A stretch of 64,000 nt of DNA, taken from assembly GCA_002409745.1 (NCBI GenBank), contig DHOU01000010.1, positions 106,271 to 170,270 of the forward strand, in the 5' to 3' direction. Of the stretch, positions 54,928-64,000 are shown one piece after another. This DNA is from Bacteroidales bacterium UBA5382 (GTDB lineage Bacteria > Bacteroidota > Bacteroidia > Bacteroidales > Dysgonomonadaceae). Positions within the stretch are counted from its first letter, which is position 1, and each line of letters begins with the position of its first letter. Below the pieces are notes generated by a model, which was not told the origin of the DNA, did no database searches, and saw nothing but the letters and a program-made list of their open reading frames with translations. A program made the position numbers and the translations under genes.

Positions 54928-55836
54928 TTAATACAGATCTTCGATAGAAAGATATCGTTCGCCCGTATCGTAGTTGAAGGTAAGGATACGCTTGTCCTTA
55001 TCGAGGTCGGCCATTTTCTTCTTCACGGCGGCAATCGAAGCGCCGGTCGATATGCCGCCCAGAATGCTTTCGGTGCGAACCAACTCGCGCGCGGCATCGA
55101 AAGCCTCCTCCTTCGTTATACGGATAATACCGTCGAGAACGGTGAGATCGAGCGTGTCGGGAATGAATCCGGGGCCCAGTCCTTGCAAAGGATGCGGGCC
55201 CGGGTCGCCGCCCGAAATAACGGGAGAGCCGGCGGGTTCCACGCCAATCACTTGCAGCGAAGGGAATGCGGCTTTGAGCGTCTTTCCCACGCCCGTAATA
55301 TGGCCTCCGGTACCGATTCCGGAAATAAAATAATCCAGACCTTCGGGAAAATCGTTGAGTATTTCCTGTGCGGTGGTTTCGGCATGGATGTCGGGATTCG
55401 AGCGGTTGTTGAATTGTTGCGGTATCCACGCCCCGGGTATTTGGGCCTGCATTTCTTCCGCTTTGGCAATGGCGCCTTTCATGCCCAGCTCGCGTGGAGT
55501 CAGCACAAGTTCACCGCCGTAAAGTTTCACGAGGCGACGGCGTTCAATCGACATCGACTCCGGCATGACGATAATCACGCGGTATCCTTTTTGGCAGCCT
55601 ACCAACGAAAGGCCCACCCCGGTGTTGCCCGATGTCGGCTCAATGATAATACTGCCGGGGCCGATAATTCCTCTTCGTTCGGCATCTTCTATCATCGCCA
55701 ACGCGATACGATCTTTAATGCTTCCTCCCGGATTTTGTTTCTCCAGTTTCAACCAAACGTTCCGCCCCGGGAAAAGGCGGTTCAATTTGATATGCGGTGT
55801 TTGCCCGATTGTCTCTAAAATAGAATTGTATTTCAT
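54928..55836 (-). CDS. cysK: Cysteine synthase (second copy)
   Basis: 302 residues from ATG 55836 ([18 protein letters not shown]). PLP lysine in GSIKDRIA (about residue 41), PTSGNTGVG loop and [12 protein letters not shown] loop are intact, and the C-terminal [13 protein letters not shown] is typical. It follows epsC on the same strand, although a 260-bp periodic repeat separates them. It is distinct in sequence from the copy at 46390, so this is a paralogue rather than a recent duplicate. Pairing with serine acetyltransferase suggests the classical two-step cysteine synthase complex. Confidence 0.94.
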   Translation of the reverse strand: MKYNSILETIGQTPHIKLNRLFPGRNVWLKLEKQNPGGSIKDRIALAMIEDAERRGIIGPGSIIIEPTSGNTGVGLSLVGCQKGYRVIIVMPESMSIERRRLVKLYGGELVLTPRELGMKGAIAKAEEMQAQIPGAWIPQQFNNRSNPDIHAETTAQEILNDFPEGLDYFISGIGTGGHITGVGKTLKAAFPSLQVIGVEPAGSPVISGGDPGPHPLQGLGPGFIPDTLDLTVLDGIIRITKEEAFDAARELVRTESILGGISTGASIAAVKKKMADLDKDKRILTFNYDTGERYLSIEDLY

Positions 55837-56096
55837 CTTTTTATAATCTCCAGTCTCCAAACCTCATTCGTAATTAGTCTTTCGTAATTTGTAATTTGTA
55901 ATTGTCCTATGTCGCCGGTCTCCAGTCACCAGTCTTCAGTCACCGGTCACCGATCTTTAGACCTCATTTGTCATTCGTAATTTGTAATTGTCTAATGTCT
56001 CCAGTCGTCGGTCTTTAGACTTCATTCGTAATTCGTAATTTGTAATTCGTAATTTGTAATTTGTCATTTGTAATTTGTAATTGTCTCCAACCTCTA
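55837..56096 (-). repeat. Long 7-bp-periodic repeat between cysK and epsC
   Basis: Roughly 35 heptamers, reading for example TCTCCAG, TCACCAG, TCTTCAG, TCACCGG, TCTTTAG, ACCTCAT, TTGTCAT, TCGTAAT, TTGTAAT, then TGTCTCC and again ATTCGTA and ATTTGTA. The two unit types alternate twice, and phase is kept for long stretches. It occupies the whole space between two operon partners. Confidence 0.85.
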
Positions 56097-56918
56097 TTAT
56101 ATCACAAAATCATTCGGCTCGACAAAATCTTTCACCGTACGAACCTTTACGTCCATCGAATTATATACCAGCGAATACGGAATGACGCTGCGGGTAAGCC
56201 ATGCACCGCCGCCAATCGTGGAGTCGTGTCCTATCACCGTTTCGCCCCCCAAAATAGTGGCGTTGGAATAAATAACCACATTATCTTCCACCGTAGGATG
56301 ACGCTTTACATCCGACAGTTTCTTCTCGACATACAAAGCGCCCAACGTGACTCCCTGGTAGATCTTCACATTGTCGCCGATCCGGGAAGTTTCGCCAATG
56401 ACGATGCCCGTACCGTGGTCCATAAACAAATTCTTGCCAATCTTCGCCGCCGGATGAATATCGATACCCACCTTCGCATGCGCATATTCCGAAAACAAGC
56501 GGGGAATAAGCGGTACGCCCAATCGATGCAGTTCATGCGCCATGCGGTGGACGCTCAAAGCAAAGAAACCGGGATAGGTAATGATGACTTCATCGAGGCT
56601 TTTGGCGGCCGGATCGTTTTTGAGATAGCAATGAGCGTCATCAAACAATTGTTGTTTCACCGTATGAAAGCGCTCAAAGAAGCCGGCGACAGCCTTATCG
56701 GCAAGCTCTTTATCGACCAGTTTGGCGATATTCTCATGCAAGACAGCCGCACACTGCTTGAGGCTCTTGCGGATATTCTCCAAATCGACATTCTCGCACA
56801 CCGGGAACATTTGGGCAAAAAGCACTTCCACCGTATCTTCCAGCTTATGCTTGTCAATCGGAATATGGATAGGAACGGGTTGAAACGTATCGATAGATTC
56901 AAACGCAGAATGTAACAT
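56097..56918 (-). CDS. epsC: Serine O-acetyltransferase, EpsC type
   Basis: 273 residues. It makes O-acetylserine for cysteine synthesis. A helical N-terminal half (about 1-165) precedes the left-handed beta-helix of hexapeptide repeats (GIDIHPAAKIGKNLFMDHGTGIVIGETSRIGDNVKIYQGVTLGA, about 155-200; continuing to 255). The catalytic His-Asp region MDHGTG and ASHIGG-like IGHDSTIGGGAWLT are present. It lies upstream of cysK on the same strand. The C-terminal ..FVEPNDFVI ends with Ile, consistent with tail docking into cysteine synthase. Confidence 0.93.
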   Translation of the reverse strand: MLHSAFESIDTFQPVPIHIPIDKHKLEDTVEVLFAQMFPVCENVDLENIRKSLKQCAAVLHENIAKLVDKELADKAVAGFFERFHTVKQQLFDDAHCYLKNDPAAKSLDEVIITYPGFFALSVHRMAHELHRLGVPLIPRLFSEYAHAKVGIDIHPAAKIGKNLFMDHGTGIVIGETSRIGDNVKIYQGVTLGALYVEKKLSDVKRHPTVEDNVVIYSNATILGGETVIGHDSTIGGGAWLTRSVIPYSLVYNSMDVKVRTVKDFVEPNDFVI

Positions 56919-57113
56919 TGAAAGAAATATTTAAAAGGATAATAAGAACCGTAAAATAAACCATAGGAGCGTTCTTCCTGACGCTTTTAGCAAACGTCAA
57001 CAACAAAGACAGCCGCAACAATATAAACGATACGTATCCATTTTCATTCTGTAATTCTGTAGAACCGCGAATGTATAAATAAAAACGTTAACATACGTCG
57101 GCAAACGCGATAT

Positions 57114-59108
57114 TTAACCTTCTTTAATAGCGCTGATCCGATGAATAAGTTCCTCGCCCAACGCCTTTTTATCTTCGATATGTTTCAGGGTCGCCACCAC
57201 GAAAGGATTTTTATCGAATGCCCCGCGCACATACTCAAAATCCATTGCCTGATCCTGTATATTGCCGTCGGCGCCGAACCCGGCTTTAAAGGAGAGTGAA
57301 AACTCCTTTTTCGCATCATCATAAATCATTTCATCGAGCGATACGACCGCCGACTTCCACTTCTCGACCATTTCGATGATTTGCGAGGCCGTAATCGTTT
57401 CGCGATCTACGCCGTAAAACCGCTGAATCTTATCCCACGCCCACGTCCATTCCTGCGTATAATAATTTTCGTGTAGAGACCTGAATACCGTATTGATATC
57501 TTTCAATTTCGTTATCCGGCCCTCTTCGATGTCCTGCAACAGGTTTTCGACTTCGGTTTTGGGAGCGATGAGGCCTGAGAGGTCAACCCATTCGCCCAAT
57601 CCCACCGGCGTATCGGGCTTCAACTGCTCCCGTATCTGCGCGTTGGAAGTAAAACGAGTATTCTCCAACCGCTTGATTAACGAATTTCCCAAAAACTTAT
57701 GAATGACGATTTCATATAACCTCAACCCTCTTTTCAACGCCGAATTACGGATAATACAACTCTGATAAGTGTATATTTCGGACATCTCGCCCGCCGTCTT
57801 TTGCAGGTTCTTTAAGATTTCGACCCCGGCAAAGACTTTTTGGATGGTATACGGGCTCAACAAATTGAAATTGATGAAATCGAGCCGGTTCGGATCCTTT
57901 CGTTTATCACGTTCGGGCCATTTCTTCGCATCCCGAATCGTGCCGACGCTACGCAAGTTGACTCCCGGGGCCAGATAGGTCGTATTATCTTTTTCTATCA
58001 AATAAGAAAACGGCAGGTTCGACGTGTCGGCATGCTGGTAATGGCGTCCGAGAATGAGCGAAAAAGGCCCGACTTTAGCCGGCCATAAGACATACGAGTT
58101 ACTGGTCGTTTTAGCGCCTCGCTCGACGATGCCCTGATGAATAGGCCCCAGCTTATACATATGATTGCTTTGGTTCGACCCCGATCCGGCATTCATAAAA
58201 GAGAACATGCCGGCAATCAGCAGCGTCGATTTATGATGCGTCACCGTATAAGGCCCGGCAAAAAGAGCACACGCCTCTCCGTTTTCGCCCTGGCAATTAC
58301 TGAAGAACAACGAGTCCGATGCCGTGTAATGATGATCGAGCTCGCAAGCCTGACCGACAAAACAACGATGGATGTTGCTTCCTCCTTCGACGCGGGAGCC
58401 CGATGAGATAATGAAATCCTGAGCGATGACGGAACGCCCGATATACACGGGCGCGGCCTCGTTACTGTTGATGCTGCCGTTTTTCAGCTTCATGGCGCCG
58501 GTGATTTTGCAGTAAGGCCCTATCCTTACATTTTTAATGTATCCCACATTGACAATCATGCAATGATCGCCCACCGTCCCCCGGTCGGAAGCATGCTTCT
58601 CGCAATAAAAATCGATGATCGACTTCATCCGGGCGATCAATTGCGGACGATGACGGTATAGCGAATAAATGTAAGCGAAATGAGCCGAAAGCTTATCGGT
58701 AATATGCACCTCGCGCCCGCCGGTTTCGTTCAACACATTCACCGCCGTACCATTGCCGAAAGTCGTTTTCCCGTCGACCAGCAACACATCGATATTCTGT
58801 ATGAAGCAATCGTTTCCGATATCGTAGTTCGCCAGATAATTCTGGACATTTTCGATAACGACATTATCCCCTATACGGCAATGATGAATCACGGCGCAAT
58901 GAATGCCGCTATGCTTTCGCAAGCCGCCGGCCAAATGAAACTCCTTTTCAAACACGCCCAAGCGGATATCCCCCGAAAAGTGCGACTTGGAGACATACGA
59001 AGGATCGAAACGATCCTTCACGAATACCCGTACCCAATTATCGCAGGAGCAACCGTTTTGTTCCAGCCTTTGTATTTCGGCCGGCGTTAAATTCCGATAC
59101 TCATCCAT
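57114..59108 (-). CDS. DUF4954 protein with beta-helix repeats
   Basis: 664 residues. It starts MDEYRNLTPAEIQRLEQNGCSCDNW. Residues about 60-120 and 180-270 carry hexapeptide-like turns (CRIGDNVVIENVQNYLANYDIGNDCFIQNIDVLLV and MIVNVGYIKNVRIGPYCKITGAMKLKNGSI), suggesting a left-handed beta-helix as in sugar-nucleotide transferases. Residues 280-420 are well conserved (SDSLFFSNCQGENGEACALFAGPYTVTHHKSTLLIAGMFSFMNAG). This matches the Bacteroidetes family DUF4954. The exact reaction is unknown. It is single, with a -7 box at 59209. Confidence 0.88.
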   Translation of the reverse strand: MDEYRNLTPAEIQRLEQNGCSCDNWVRVFVKDRFDPSYVSKSHFSGDIRLGVFEKEFHLAGGLRKHSGIHCAVIHHCRIGDNVVIENVQNYLANYDIGNDCFIQNIDVLLVDGKTTFGNGTAVNVLNETGGREVHITDKLSAHFAYIYSLYRHRPQLIARMKSIIDFYCEKHASDRGTVGDHCMIVNVGYIKNVRIGPYCKITGAMKLKNGSINSNEAAPVYIGRSVIAQDFIISSGSRVEGGSNIHRCFVGQACELDHHYTASDSLFFSNCQGENGEACALFAGPYTVTHHKSTLLIAGMFSFMNAGSGSNQSNHMYKLGPIHQGIVERGAKTTSNSYVLWPAKVGPFSLILGRHYQHADTSNLPFSYLIEKDNTTYLAPGVNLRSVGTIRDAKKWPERDKRKDPNRLDFINFNLLSPYTIQKVFAGVEILKNLQKTAGEMSEIYTYQSCIIRNSALKRGLRLYEIVIHKFLGNSLIKRLENTRFTSNAQIREQLKPDTPVGLGEWVDLSGLIAPKTEVENLLQDIEEGRITKLKDINTVFRSLHENYYTQEWTWAWDKIQRFYGVDRETITASQIIEMVEKWKSAVVSLDEMIYDDAKKEFSLSFKAGFGADGNIQDQAMDFEYVRGAFDKNPFVVATLKHIEDKKALGEELIHRISAIKEG

Positions 59109-59208
59109 AAATCCATCTTTACAATCAAAATAACTACCTCTTGTTGAAAACTTCCTGAGAGCGAGAGTCCGGATATTGGTTCAACCACAAGAAGAAACAT
59201 CGAGAATA

Positions 59209-59216
59209 CAAATGTA
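59209..59216 (-). promoter_or_regulatory. -7 box for the DUF4954 gene
   Basis: The minus strand reads TACATTTG, a full match, about 100 bp upstream of the ATG at 59108. Confidence 0.5.
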
Positions 59217-59262
59217 AAAAAAATACGAATCAAACCATCTCTTCCCTGCTCTTTTTTCCTCT

Positions 59263-59297
59263 CGCCGAAGGAGTCGCTCCAGGCAACATCCTCGGTA
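59263..59297. repeat. REP-like palindrome, copy E (degenerate)
   Basis: CGCCGAAGGAGTCGCT, CCAGG, then CAACATCCTCGG: an imperfect stem resembling copies A-D. It is in the divergent space between DUF4954 and glnN; the rest of 59109-59443 holds the two promoters and no gene. Confidence 0.5.
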
Positions 59298-59356
59298 AAT
59301 TCAGAGAACTATCGAAAAAAAATCAGAAAAACACGCATTATTATTATCATTATGCA

Positions 59357-59364
59357 TATATTTG
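59357..59364 (+). promoter_or_regulatory. -7 box for glnN
   Basis: TATATTTG is a full match, 80 bp before the ATG at 59444. Confidence 0.6.
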
Positions 59365-59443
59365 CATCACAAAAACATCTTTTTGTATCATCATACAGTA
59401 TAAACATGTCGTTTTGAAGTTTTATAAGAAATAAATTAGAATT

Positions 59444-61639
59444 ATGTCATCATTAAGATTTAAAGCAGTAGAAGAAGCAGCCAAGCGTCTCCCTTTGGAG
59501 GTCAACGATCCAAAAGAATTACCGTCGGAATATTACGGTAACTATGTATTCAACAGAAAGCAAATGGCGAAGTACCTTTCGAAAGAGACCATGGGAGTCG
59601 TATTGGAAGCCATCGATAAAGGCGCGACTCTTCAACCGGGAATAGCCGATCATGTCGCCGCCGGAATGAAAATGTGGGCTATCGAGATGGGCGCAACCCA
59701 TTATACCCACTGGTTCCAACCCCTGACCGAAGGAACGGCAGAGAAACACGATTCGTTCATCGATTACGAAGCCGGCGTCGACGGGGGCATTATCGAACGC
59801 TTCTCGGGTAAGCTGCTGGCCCAACAGGAGCCCGATGCCTCGAGCTTTCCGAGCGGAGGCATCCGCAACACCTTCGAAGCGCGCGGATATACGGCATGGG
59901 ATCCGTCGTCTCCTGCTTTCATTGTGGATGACACGCTTTGCATCCCTACGGTTTTTATTTCCTACACCGGCGAAGCGCTCGACTATAAAACGCCTCTATT
60001 AAAGACTCTTTCGGCGGTCGATAAAGCGGCGGTCGATGTGTGTAAGCTGTTCGATCCGGCGGTAAAAAAAGTATTTTCGTTTCTCGGGTGGGAGCAAGAG
60101 TACTTCCTCGTGGACCAGGCGCTCTATGCCGCCCGTCCCGACCTGAGTCTGACCGACCGCACCCTGATGGGACACGAAAGCGCCAAAAACCAACAGTTGG
60201 AAGATCATTATTTCGGGTCTATTCCTCCACGCGTAGCAGCCTTTATGCGCGAAGTGGAGTTCGAATCGTATAAATACGGAATCCCGTTAAAGACGCGTCA
60301 CAACGAAGTGGCCCCCAACCAATTCGAGTTAGCGCCTATTTTCGGCGAGACCAATCTGGCCGTCGACCAGAACCTGCTCGTCATCTCGTTGATGAAGAAA
60401 ATTGCCGCCAAGCATCACTTTAAACTCCTCCTGCATGAAAAACCTTTCGCAGGAGTAAACGGATCGGGCAAGCACAATAACTGGTCATTGGGGACGGATA
60501 CCGGCATCGGACTGTTTACTCCCGGTAAGACAGCCAACGAAAACTTACTGTTCGTGACTTTTTTGGTGAATACGCTCATGGCCGTATATAAACATAACGC
60601 CTTATTGAAAGCGTCCATTTCTTCGGCCCCGAATGCGCACCGGTTAGGAGCAAACGAAGCGCCTCCGGCCATCATTTCGGTGTTTTTAGGGTCGCAGCTC
60701 TCTTCCGTGCTCGATAAGATAGAAGAAAGTTCGGACGATGATGAAATCACGGTCGACGAATTAAAGAAGATGAAACTGGGTGTGGCTCATATACCCGAAG
60801 TGTTGATTGATAACACCGACCGGAACCGTACTTCGCCGTTTGCTTTCACCGGTAACCGTTTTGAATTCCGGGCGGTCGGTTCTTCGGCGAACTGTTCTTC
60901 CCCTATGACGGCGCTCAACGCCGCAGTGGCTTCCCAATTGATCGATTTTAAGCAAGAGATCGATGTGAAAATAAGAAAGGGTATGAAAAAAGAACAAGCC
61001 ATCTACGATACGCTGCGTTTGTACATCAAGGAAAGCAAGCCTATCCGCTTTGAAGGAAACAGTTACAGCGACGAATGGAAAGAAGAAGCCAAAAAACGCG
61101 GATTGGATTGTGAGACGAGCGTTCCGGTTATCTTCGACGCTTATACCTCCAAACAATCGGTCGATATGTTCGAACGCCTCGGAGTGCTGAATGAAAAAGA
61201 ACTGCATGCACGCAACGAAGTCAAATGGGAAACCTACACCAAGAAGATACAGATTGAAGCGCGCGTATTGGGCGATCTCTCCATCAATCACATCATACCG
61301 GTGGCTACCCAATATCAATCGATGCTGCTCGATAACATTTATAAAATGCGGGCCGTTTTCGACAAGGACAAAGCCGACAAGCTTTCACAGGACGATGTGT
61401 CGCTCATCGAGCAAATCGCCACGCATATTTCGGCTATCAAAACCAATGTCGATGCGATGGTCGATGCCCGCAAAGTAGCGAATAAAATAGAAAACGCACG
61501 GGAAAAAGCCGTTCAATATCACGACACGGTGGCACCCTTCTTCGATATCATCCGCTATCACGTGGATAAGCTCGAACTGATTGTCGACAACCAGATGTGG
61601 CCTCTTCCCAAATACCGGGAGTTACTTTTCATCAATTGA
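59444..61639 (+). CDS. glnN: Glutamine synthetase type III
   Basis: 731 residues, the length of GSIII (types I and II are far shorter). The conserved GSIII blocks are visible: FSGKLLAQQEPDASSFPSGG, FLGWEQEYFLVDQ, KTRHNEVAPNQFELAPIFGETNLAVDQN, LLHEKPFAGVNGSGKHNNWSLGT, and APNAHRLGANEAPPAIIS. It makes glutamine from glutamate, ammonia and ATP. It is followed 98 bp later by gltB, giving the GS-GOGAT ammonium assimilation pair. No GlnB-type gene is in the window. Confidence 0.96.
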   Translation: MSSLRFKAVEEAAKRLPLEVNDPKELPSEYYGNYVFNRKQMAKYLSKETMGVVLEAIDKGATLQPGIADHVAAGMKMWAIEMGATHYTHWFQPLTEGTAEKHDSFIDYEAGVDGGIIERFSGKLLAQQEPDASSFPSGGIRNTFEARGYTAWDPSSPAFIVDDTLCIPTVFISYTGEALDYKTPLLKTLSAVDKAAVDVCKLFDPAVKKVFSFLGWEQEYFLVDQALYAARPDLSLTDRTLMGHESAKNQQLEDHYFGSIPPRVAAFMREVEFESYKYGIPLKTRHNEVAPNQFELAPIFGETNLAVDQNLLVISLMKKIAAKHHFKLLLHEKPFAGVNGSGKHNNWSLGTDTGIGLFTPGKTANENLLFVTFLVNTLMAVYKHNALLKASISSAPNAHRLGANEAPPAIISVFLGSQLSSVLDKIEESSDDDEITVDELKKMKLGVAHIPEVLIDNTDRNRTSPFAFTGNRFEFRAVGSSANCSSPMTALNAAVASQLIDFKQEIDVKIRKGMKKEQAIYDTLRLYIKESKPIRFEGNSYSDEWKEEAKKRGLDCETSVPVIFDAYTSKQSVDMFERLGVLNEKELHARNEVKWETYTKKIQIEARVLGDLSINHIIPVATQYQSMLLDNIYKMRAVFDKDKADKLSQDDVSLIEQIATHISAIKTNVDAMVDARKVANKIENAREKAVQYHDTVAPFFDIIRYHVDKLELIVDNQMWPLPKYRELLFIN

Positions 61640-61737
61640 TACTTGACGAAAGGCAAGACGTACTACCCAAGGTGGCGATCCAAACGATTTCCCGGTAGGA
61701 AAAGCGACACTATCGGTAACTGAAAAAGGAACTAAAA

Positions 61738-64000
61738 ATGAACAACAAAAGGACGATTCAATCCATTCACGAATACGAGAAAAAATCGTTGTATTCTTTC
61801 GACAACGAGCACGACGCTTGCGGTGTGGGGCTTGTGACGACGCTCACCGGCGTAAAGTCGCACCGCATCGTGGAAGAAGGATTACAAGTACTGGAAAATA
61901 TGGTACACCGGGGCGCCGAAAGCGCCGACAATATTACCGGTGACGGAGCAGGCATCATGGTGCAGATTCCCCACGAGTTTATTCTTCTCCACGGCATTGC
62001 CGTTCCGGCAGAAGGGCGATACGGCACGGGGCTGGTGTTTTTGCCGAAAGACGATAAGCGGAAATCGTTCTGCTTAGACGTTATCCGTAAAAAAATAAAA
62101 GACGAAGGACTCACCCTGATCCATGTACGCGATGTTCCGGTGAACAGCGAATGCCTCGGAGAAATCGCCCTGTCGAATGAACCGGATATCAAACAACTGT
62201 TTGTCGCCGGATTCGTATCGCCCGAAGAGTTGGAGCGGAAACTCTATATCGTGCGGAAGAAAATAGAGAAAGCCATCGCCCTATCGGATGTGGCGGCGGA
62301 GCGATCGTTTTATATCGTCAGCCTTTCCACCAAACGGATGATTTATAAAGGCATGCTTTCGTCGATGCAGTTGCGGCAATACTTTCCCGACCTGTCCGAT
62401 GCAAATTTCACCAGCCGCATCGCGCTCGTTCATTCGCGTTTCAGCACCAACACGCTCCCCACGTGGGATCTCGCACAGCCCTTCCGGATGCTGGCACACA
62501 ACGGAGAGATCAACACCATTCGCGGGAACAGGCAATGGATGGAAAGCCGCGAGAGCGTGTTGAAATCGGAGCTATTGGGAGACTTGCAGGAATTATATCC
62601 GATCGTGCAGCCACGAATGAGCGACAGCGCCTCCATCGACAATGTGCTCGAATTCCTGGCCGTATCGGGTAAGACGCTTCCCCATGCCATGGCCATGCTG
62701 GTACCGGAAAGCTTCAACGATAAAAATCCGATTTCGGACGAGTTGAAAGCATTCTACGAATACCACAGCATGCTGATGGAACCGTGGGACGGCCCCGCCA
62801 CGCTCCTTTTCAGCGACGGACGTTATGCAGGAGGCATGCTCGACCGCAACGGCCTCCGCCCCGCACGATACACCGTAACCCGCGACGGAACGCTTATCAT
62901 CGCTTCCGAAACAGGGACGTTGAATATCGATGCCGCGAACATCCAGGCACGCGGCCGGTTGAAACCCGGCAAAATGCTCCTGGTCGACACCCTTAACGGC
63001 ACCATCTTTACGGACGAGGAGCTCAAGGGAGAACTGGCTTCGGCGTATCCTTACCGCGAATGGCTGAACAAAAACTGTGTCCACCTCGATAATCTGTCTT
63101 CAGGACGAAGCGCCGGCAATGACATCGCCGATTACGAAAAATGGTTGACGGCGTTCGGTTATACGGTAGAAGATATTGAAAAATTACTGCTTCCCATGGC
63201 GGCGGAAGGGAAAGAGCCCATTTCGTCGATGGGGAATGATGTGACATTAGCAGCCTTCTCGGAGAAACCTCAACGGCTCTTCGCCTATTTCCGGCAACAG
63301 TTCGCGCAAGTCACCAACCCGCCCATCGATCCTATCCGAGAAGAACTGGTGATGTCGCTTACCGGCTATATCGGGGCGATTCATCAAAACCTGCTGGACA
63401 CGATTCCGGCCTTGTCAAAGATCGTCAAAATCAAAAGCCCGGTATTGAGCAATACCCAGTTCGACATCCTTTCCAATCTCCGTTACAAAGGATTCTCCAC
63501 AGCGGTAGTGCCCATCGTTTTCGATCCCGAAAGCGGAAGCGAGGGACTGGCCAAAGCCATACGGGAAGTGTGCCTCGCCGTTGAAAATGCGGTGGACGAC
63601 GGCAAAAACTATATCGTATTGAGCGACCGGGGGATGGATGCCCGCCATGCCCCCATCCCATCGTTACTGGCGACTTCCGCCGTTCACCAACATTTAGTCG
63701 AGAAACGTAAGCGGATGCAAATCGATATTGTGGTCGAAAGCGCCGAGCCCCGCGAAGTCATGCACTTCGCCCTGCTATTGGGATTCGGAGCCAATGCCAT
63801 CAATCCTTACCTCGCTTTCGCGATACTCAACCGTAAAGTGCAGGCGGGAGAAATACAACTCGACATCGAAACGGCGAAGAAGAATTACATCAAGGCGATC
63901 AATAAGGGGCTGCTCAAAGTATTATCGAAGATGGGCAACTCCACGTTGAGGAGTTATCGCGGAGCGCATATCTTTGAAGCGCTCGGCATCTCTTCGAGCG
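61738..64000 (+). CDS. gltB: Glutamate synthase, large subunit (5' part, runs off window)
   Basis: Open from ATG 61738 to the window edge (754 codons) without a stop; the full protein should be about 1500 residues. The N-terminal Ntn amidotransferase domain begins after a short propeptide: catalytic Cys28 in HDACGVG. GAESADNITGDGAGIM, VHSRFSTNTLPTWDLAQPFRMLAHNGEINTIRGN and MEPWDGPATLLFSDGRYAGGMLDRNGLRPARY are conserved. A central domain follows (SSMGNDVTLAAFSEKPQRLFAYFRQQFAQVTNPPIDPIRE). It uses glutamine and 2-oxoglutarate to make two glutamates. It is likely co-regulated with glnN upstream. Confidence 0.96.
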   Translation, partial: MNNKRTIQSIHEYEKKSLYSFDNEHDACGVGLVTTLTGVKSHRIVEEGLQVLENMVHRGAESADNITGDGAGIMVQIPHEFILLHGIAVPAEGRYGTGLVFLPKDDKRKSFCLDVIRKKIKDEGLTLIHVRDVPVNSECLGEIALSNEPDIKQLFVAGFVSPEELERKLYIVRKKIEKAIALSDVAAERSFYIVSLSTKRMIYKGMLSSMQLRQYFPDLSDANFTSRIALVHSRFSTNTLPTWDLAQPFRMLAHNGEINTIRGNRQWMESRESVLKSELLGDLQELYPIVQPRMSDSASIDNVLEFLAVSGKTLPHAMAMLVPESFNDKNPISDELKAFYEYHSMLMEPWDGPATLLFSDGRYAGGMLDRNGLRPARYTVTRDGTLIIASETGTLNIDAANIQARGRLKPGKMLLVDTLNGTIFTDEELKGELASAYPYREWLNKNCVHLDNLSSGRSAGNDIADYEKWLTAFGYTVEDIEKLLLPMAAEGKEPISSMGNDVTLAAFSEKPQRLFAYFRQQFAQVTNPPIDPIREELVMSLTGYIGAIHQNLLDTIPALSKIVKIKSPVLSNTQFDILSNLRYKGFSTAVVPIVFDPESGSEGLAKAIREVCLAVENAVDDGKNYIVLSDRGMDARHAPIPSLLATSAVHQHLVEKRKRMQIDIVVESAEPREVMHFALLLGFGANAINPYLAFAILNRKVQAGEIQLDIETAKKNYIKAINKGLLKVLSKMGNSTLRSYRGAHIFEALGISSS

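Overview
This is a chromosomal segment of a Bacteroidales bacterium. The -7 promoter boxes follow the Bacteroidetes TAnnTTTG form. The gene set includes a type III glutamine synthetase, DUF4954, DUF1599, a BT_3928-type membrane protein, EpsC-type serine acetyltransferase, a PorW/SprE-type lipoprotein and a strict-anaerobe hybrid cluster protein. Base composition and gene order fit a Tannerella/Parabacteroides-like genome, but sequence reading alone does not settle the genus. No intact transposase, phage, rRNA or CRISPR array was seen. One tRNA (Pro, UGG) is present.

Layout. 0-4 kb: panD, an outer-membrane barrel and ligA. 4-11.5 kb: an accessory zone with decayed toxin-antitoxin (TA) modules, an intact AbiEii-type TA pair, small inverted-repeat elements, a 41-bp tandem array and a large DNA hairpin. 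11.5-25.6 kb: core genes, namely an SLC13/TrkA-C permease, pepO, ribE, an envelope-biogenesis cluster (OMP, lptC, CorC-like, ppiD), tRNA-Pro and aspS. 25.7-29.3 kb: a copper module (HMA-AraC regulator, CopA, CopZ, small membrane protein). 29.4-34.1 kb: a nitrosative-stress regulon (HcpR-like regulator, hcp, cupin, DUF438/hemerythrin, DUF1858/DUF2249), with two palindromic operators placed at exactly the same distance from their promoters. 34.1-39.9 kb: a TA remnant and the minus-strand operon DUF1599/BT_3928/tpiA/SPOR/folE, followed by an M23 peptidase and ndk. 40.3-45.8 kb: GH92 mannosidase, OPT transporter, EamA transporter. 45.9-48.8 kb: a cysteine/methionine locus (cysK, metY) preceded by an unannotated 42-codon leader with a Cys-Cys-Cys run and a strong terminator. 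50.4-57 kb: rdgB, a porW-like gene, an orphan RelE-type toxin, and epsC with a second cysK. 57.1-64 kb: DUF4954, glnN and the start of gltB, which runs off the window.

Two non-genic signals stand out. First, many intergenic regions consist of drifting 7-bp-periodic DNA. At three loci (upstream of panD, GH92 and cysK) this DNA is enclosed by the same inverted ends, so it looks like a repeated element. Second, five imperfect palindromes of about 30 bp (REP-like) are scattered in intergenic DNA. A third theme is TA decay: in four separate loci an intact or nearly intact antitoxin-side gene sits beside a toxin broken by deletion, nonsense mutation or truncation.

The calls rest on reading motifs, lengths and context by eye; no database search or folding program was run.
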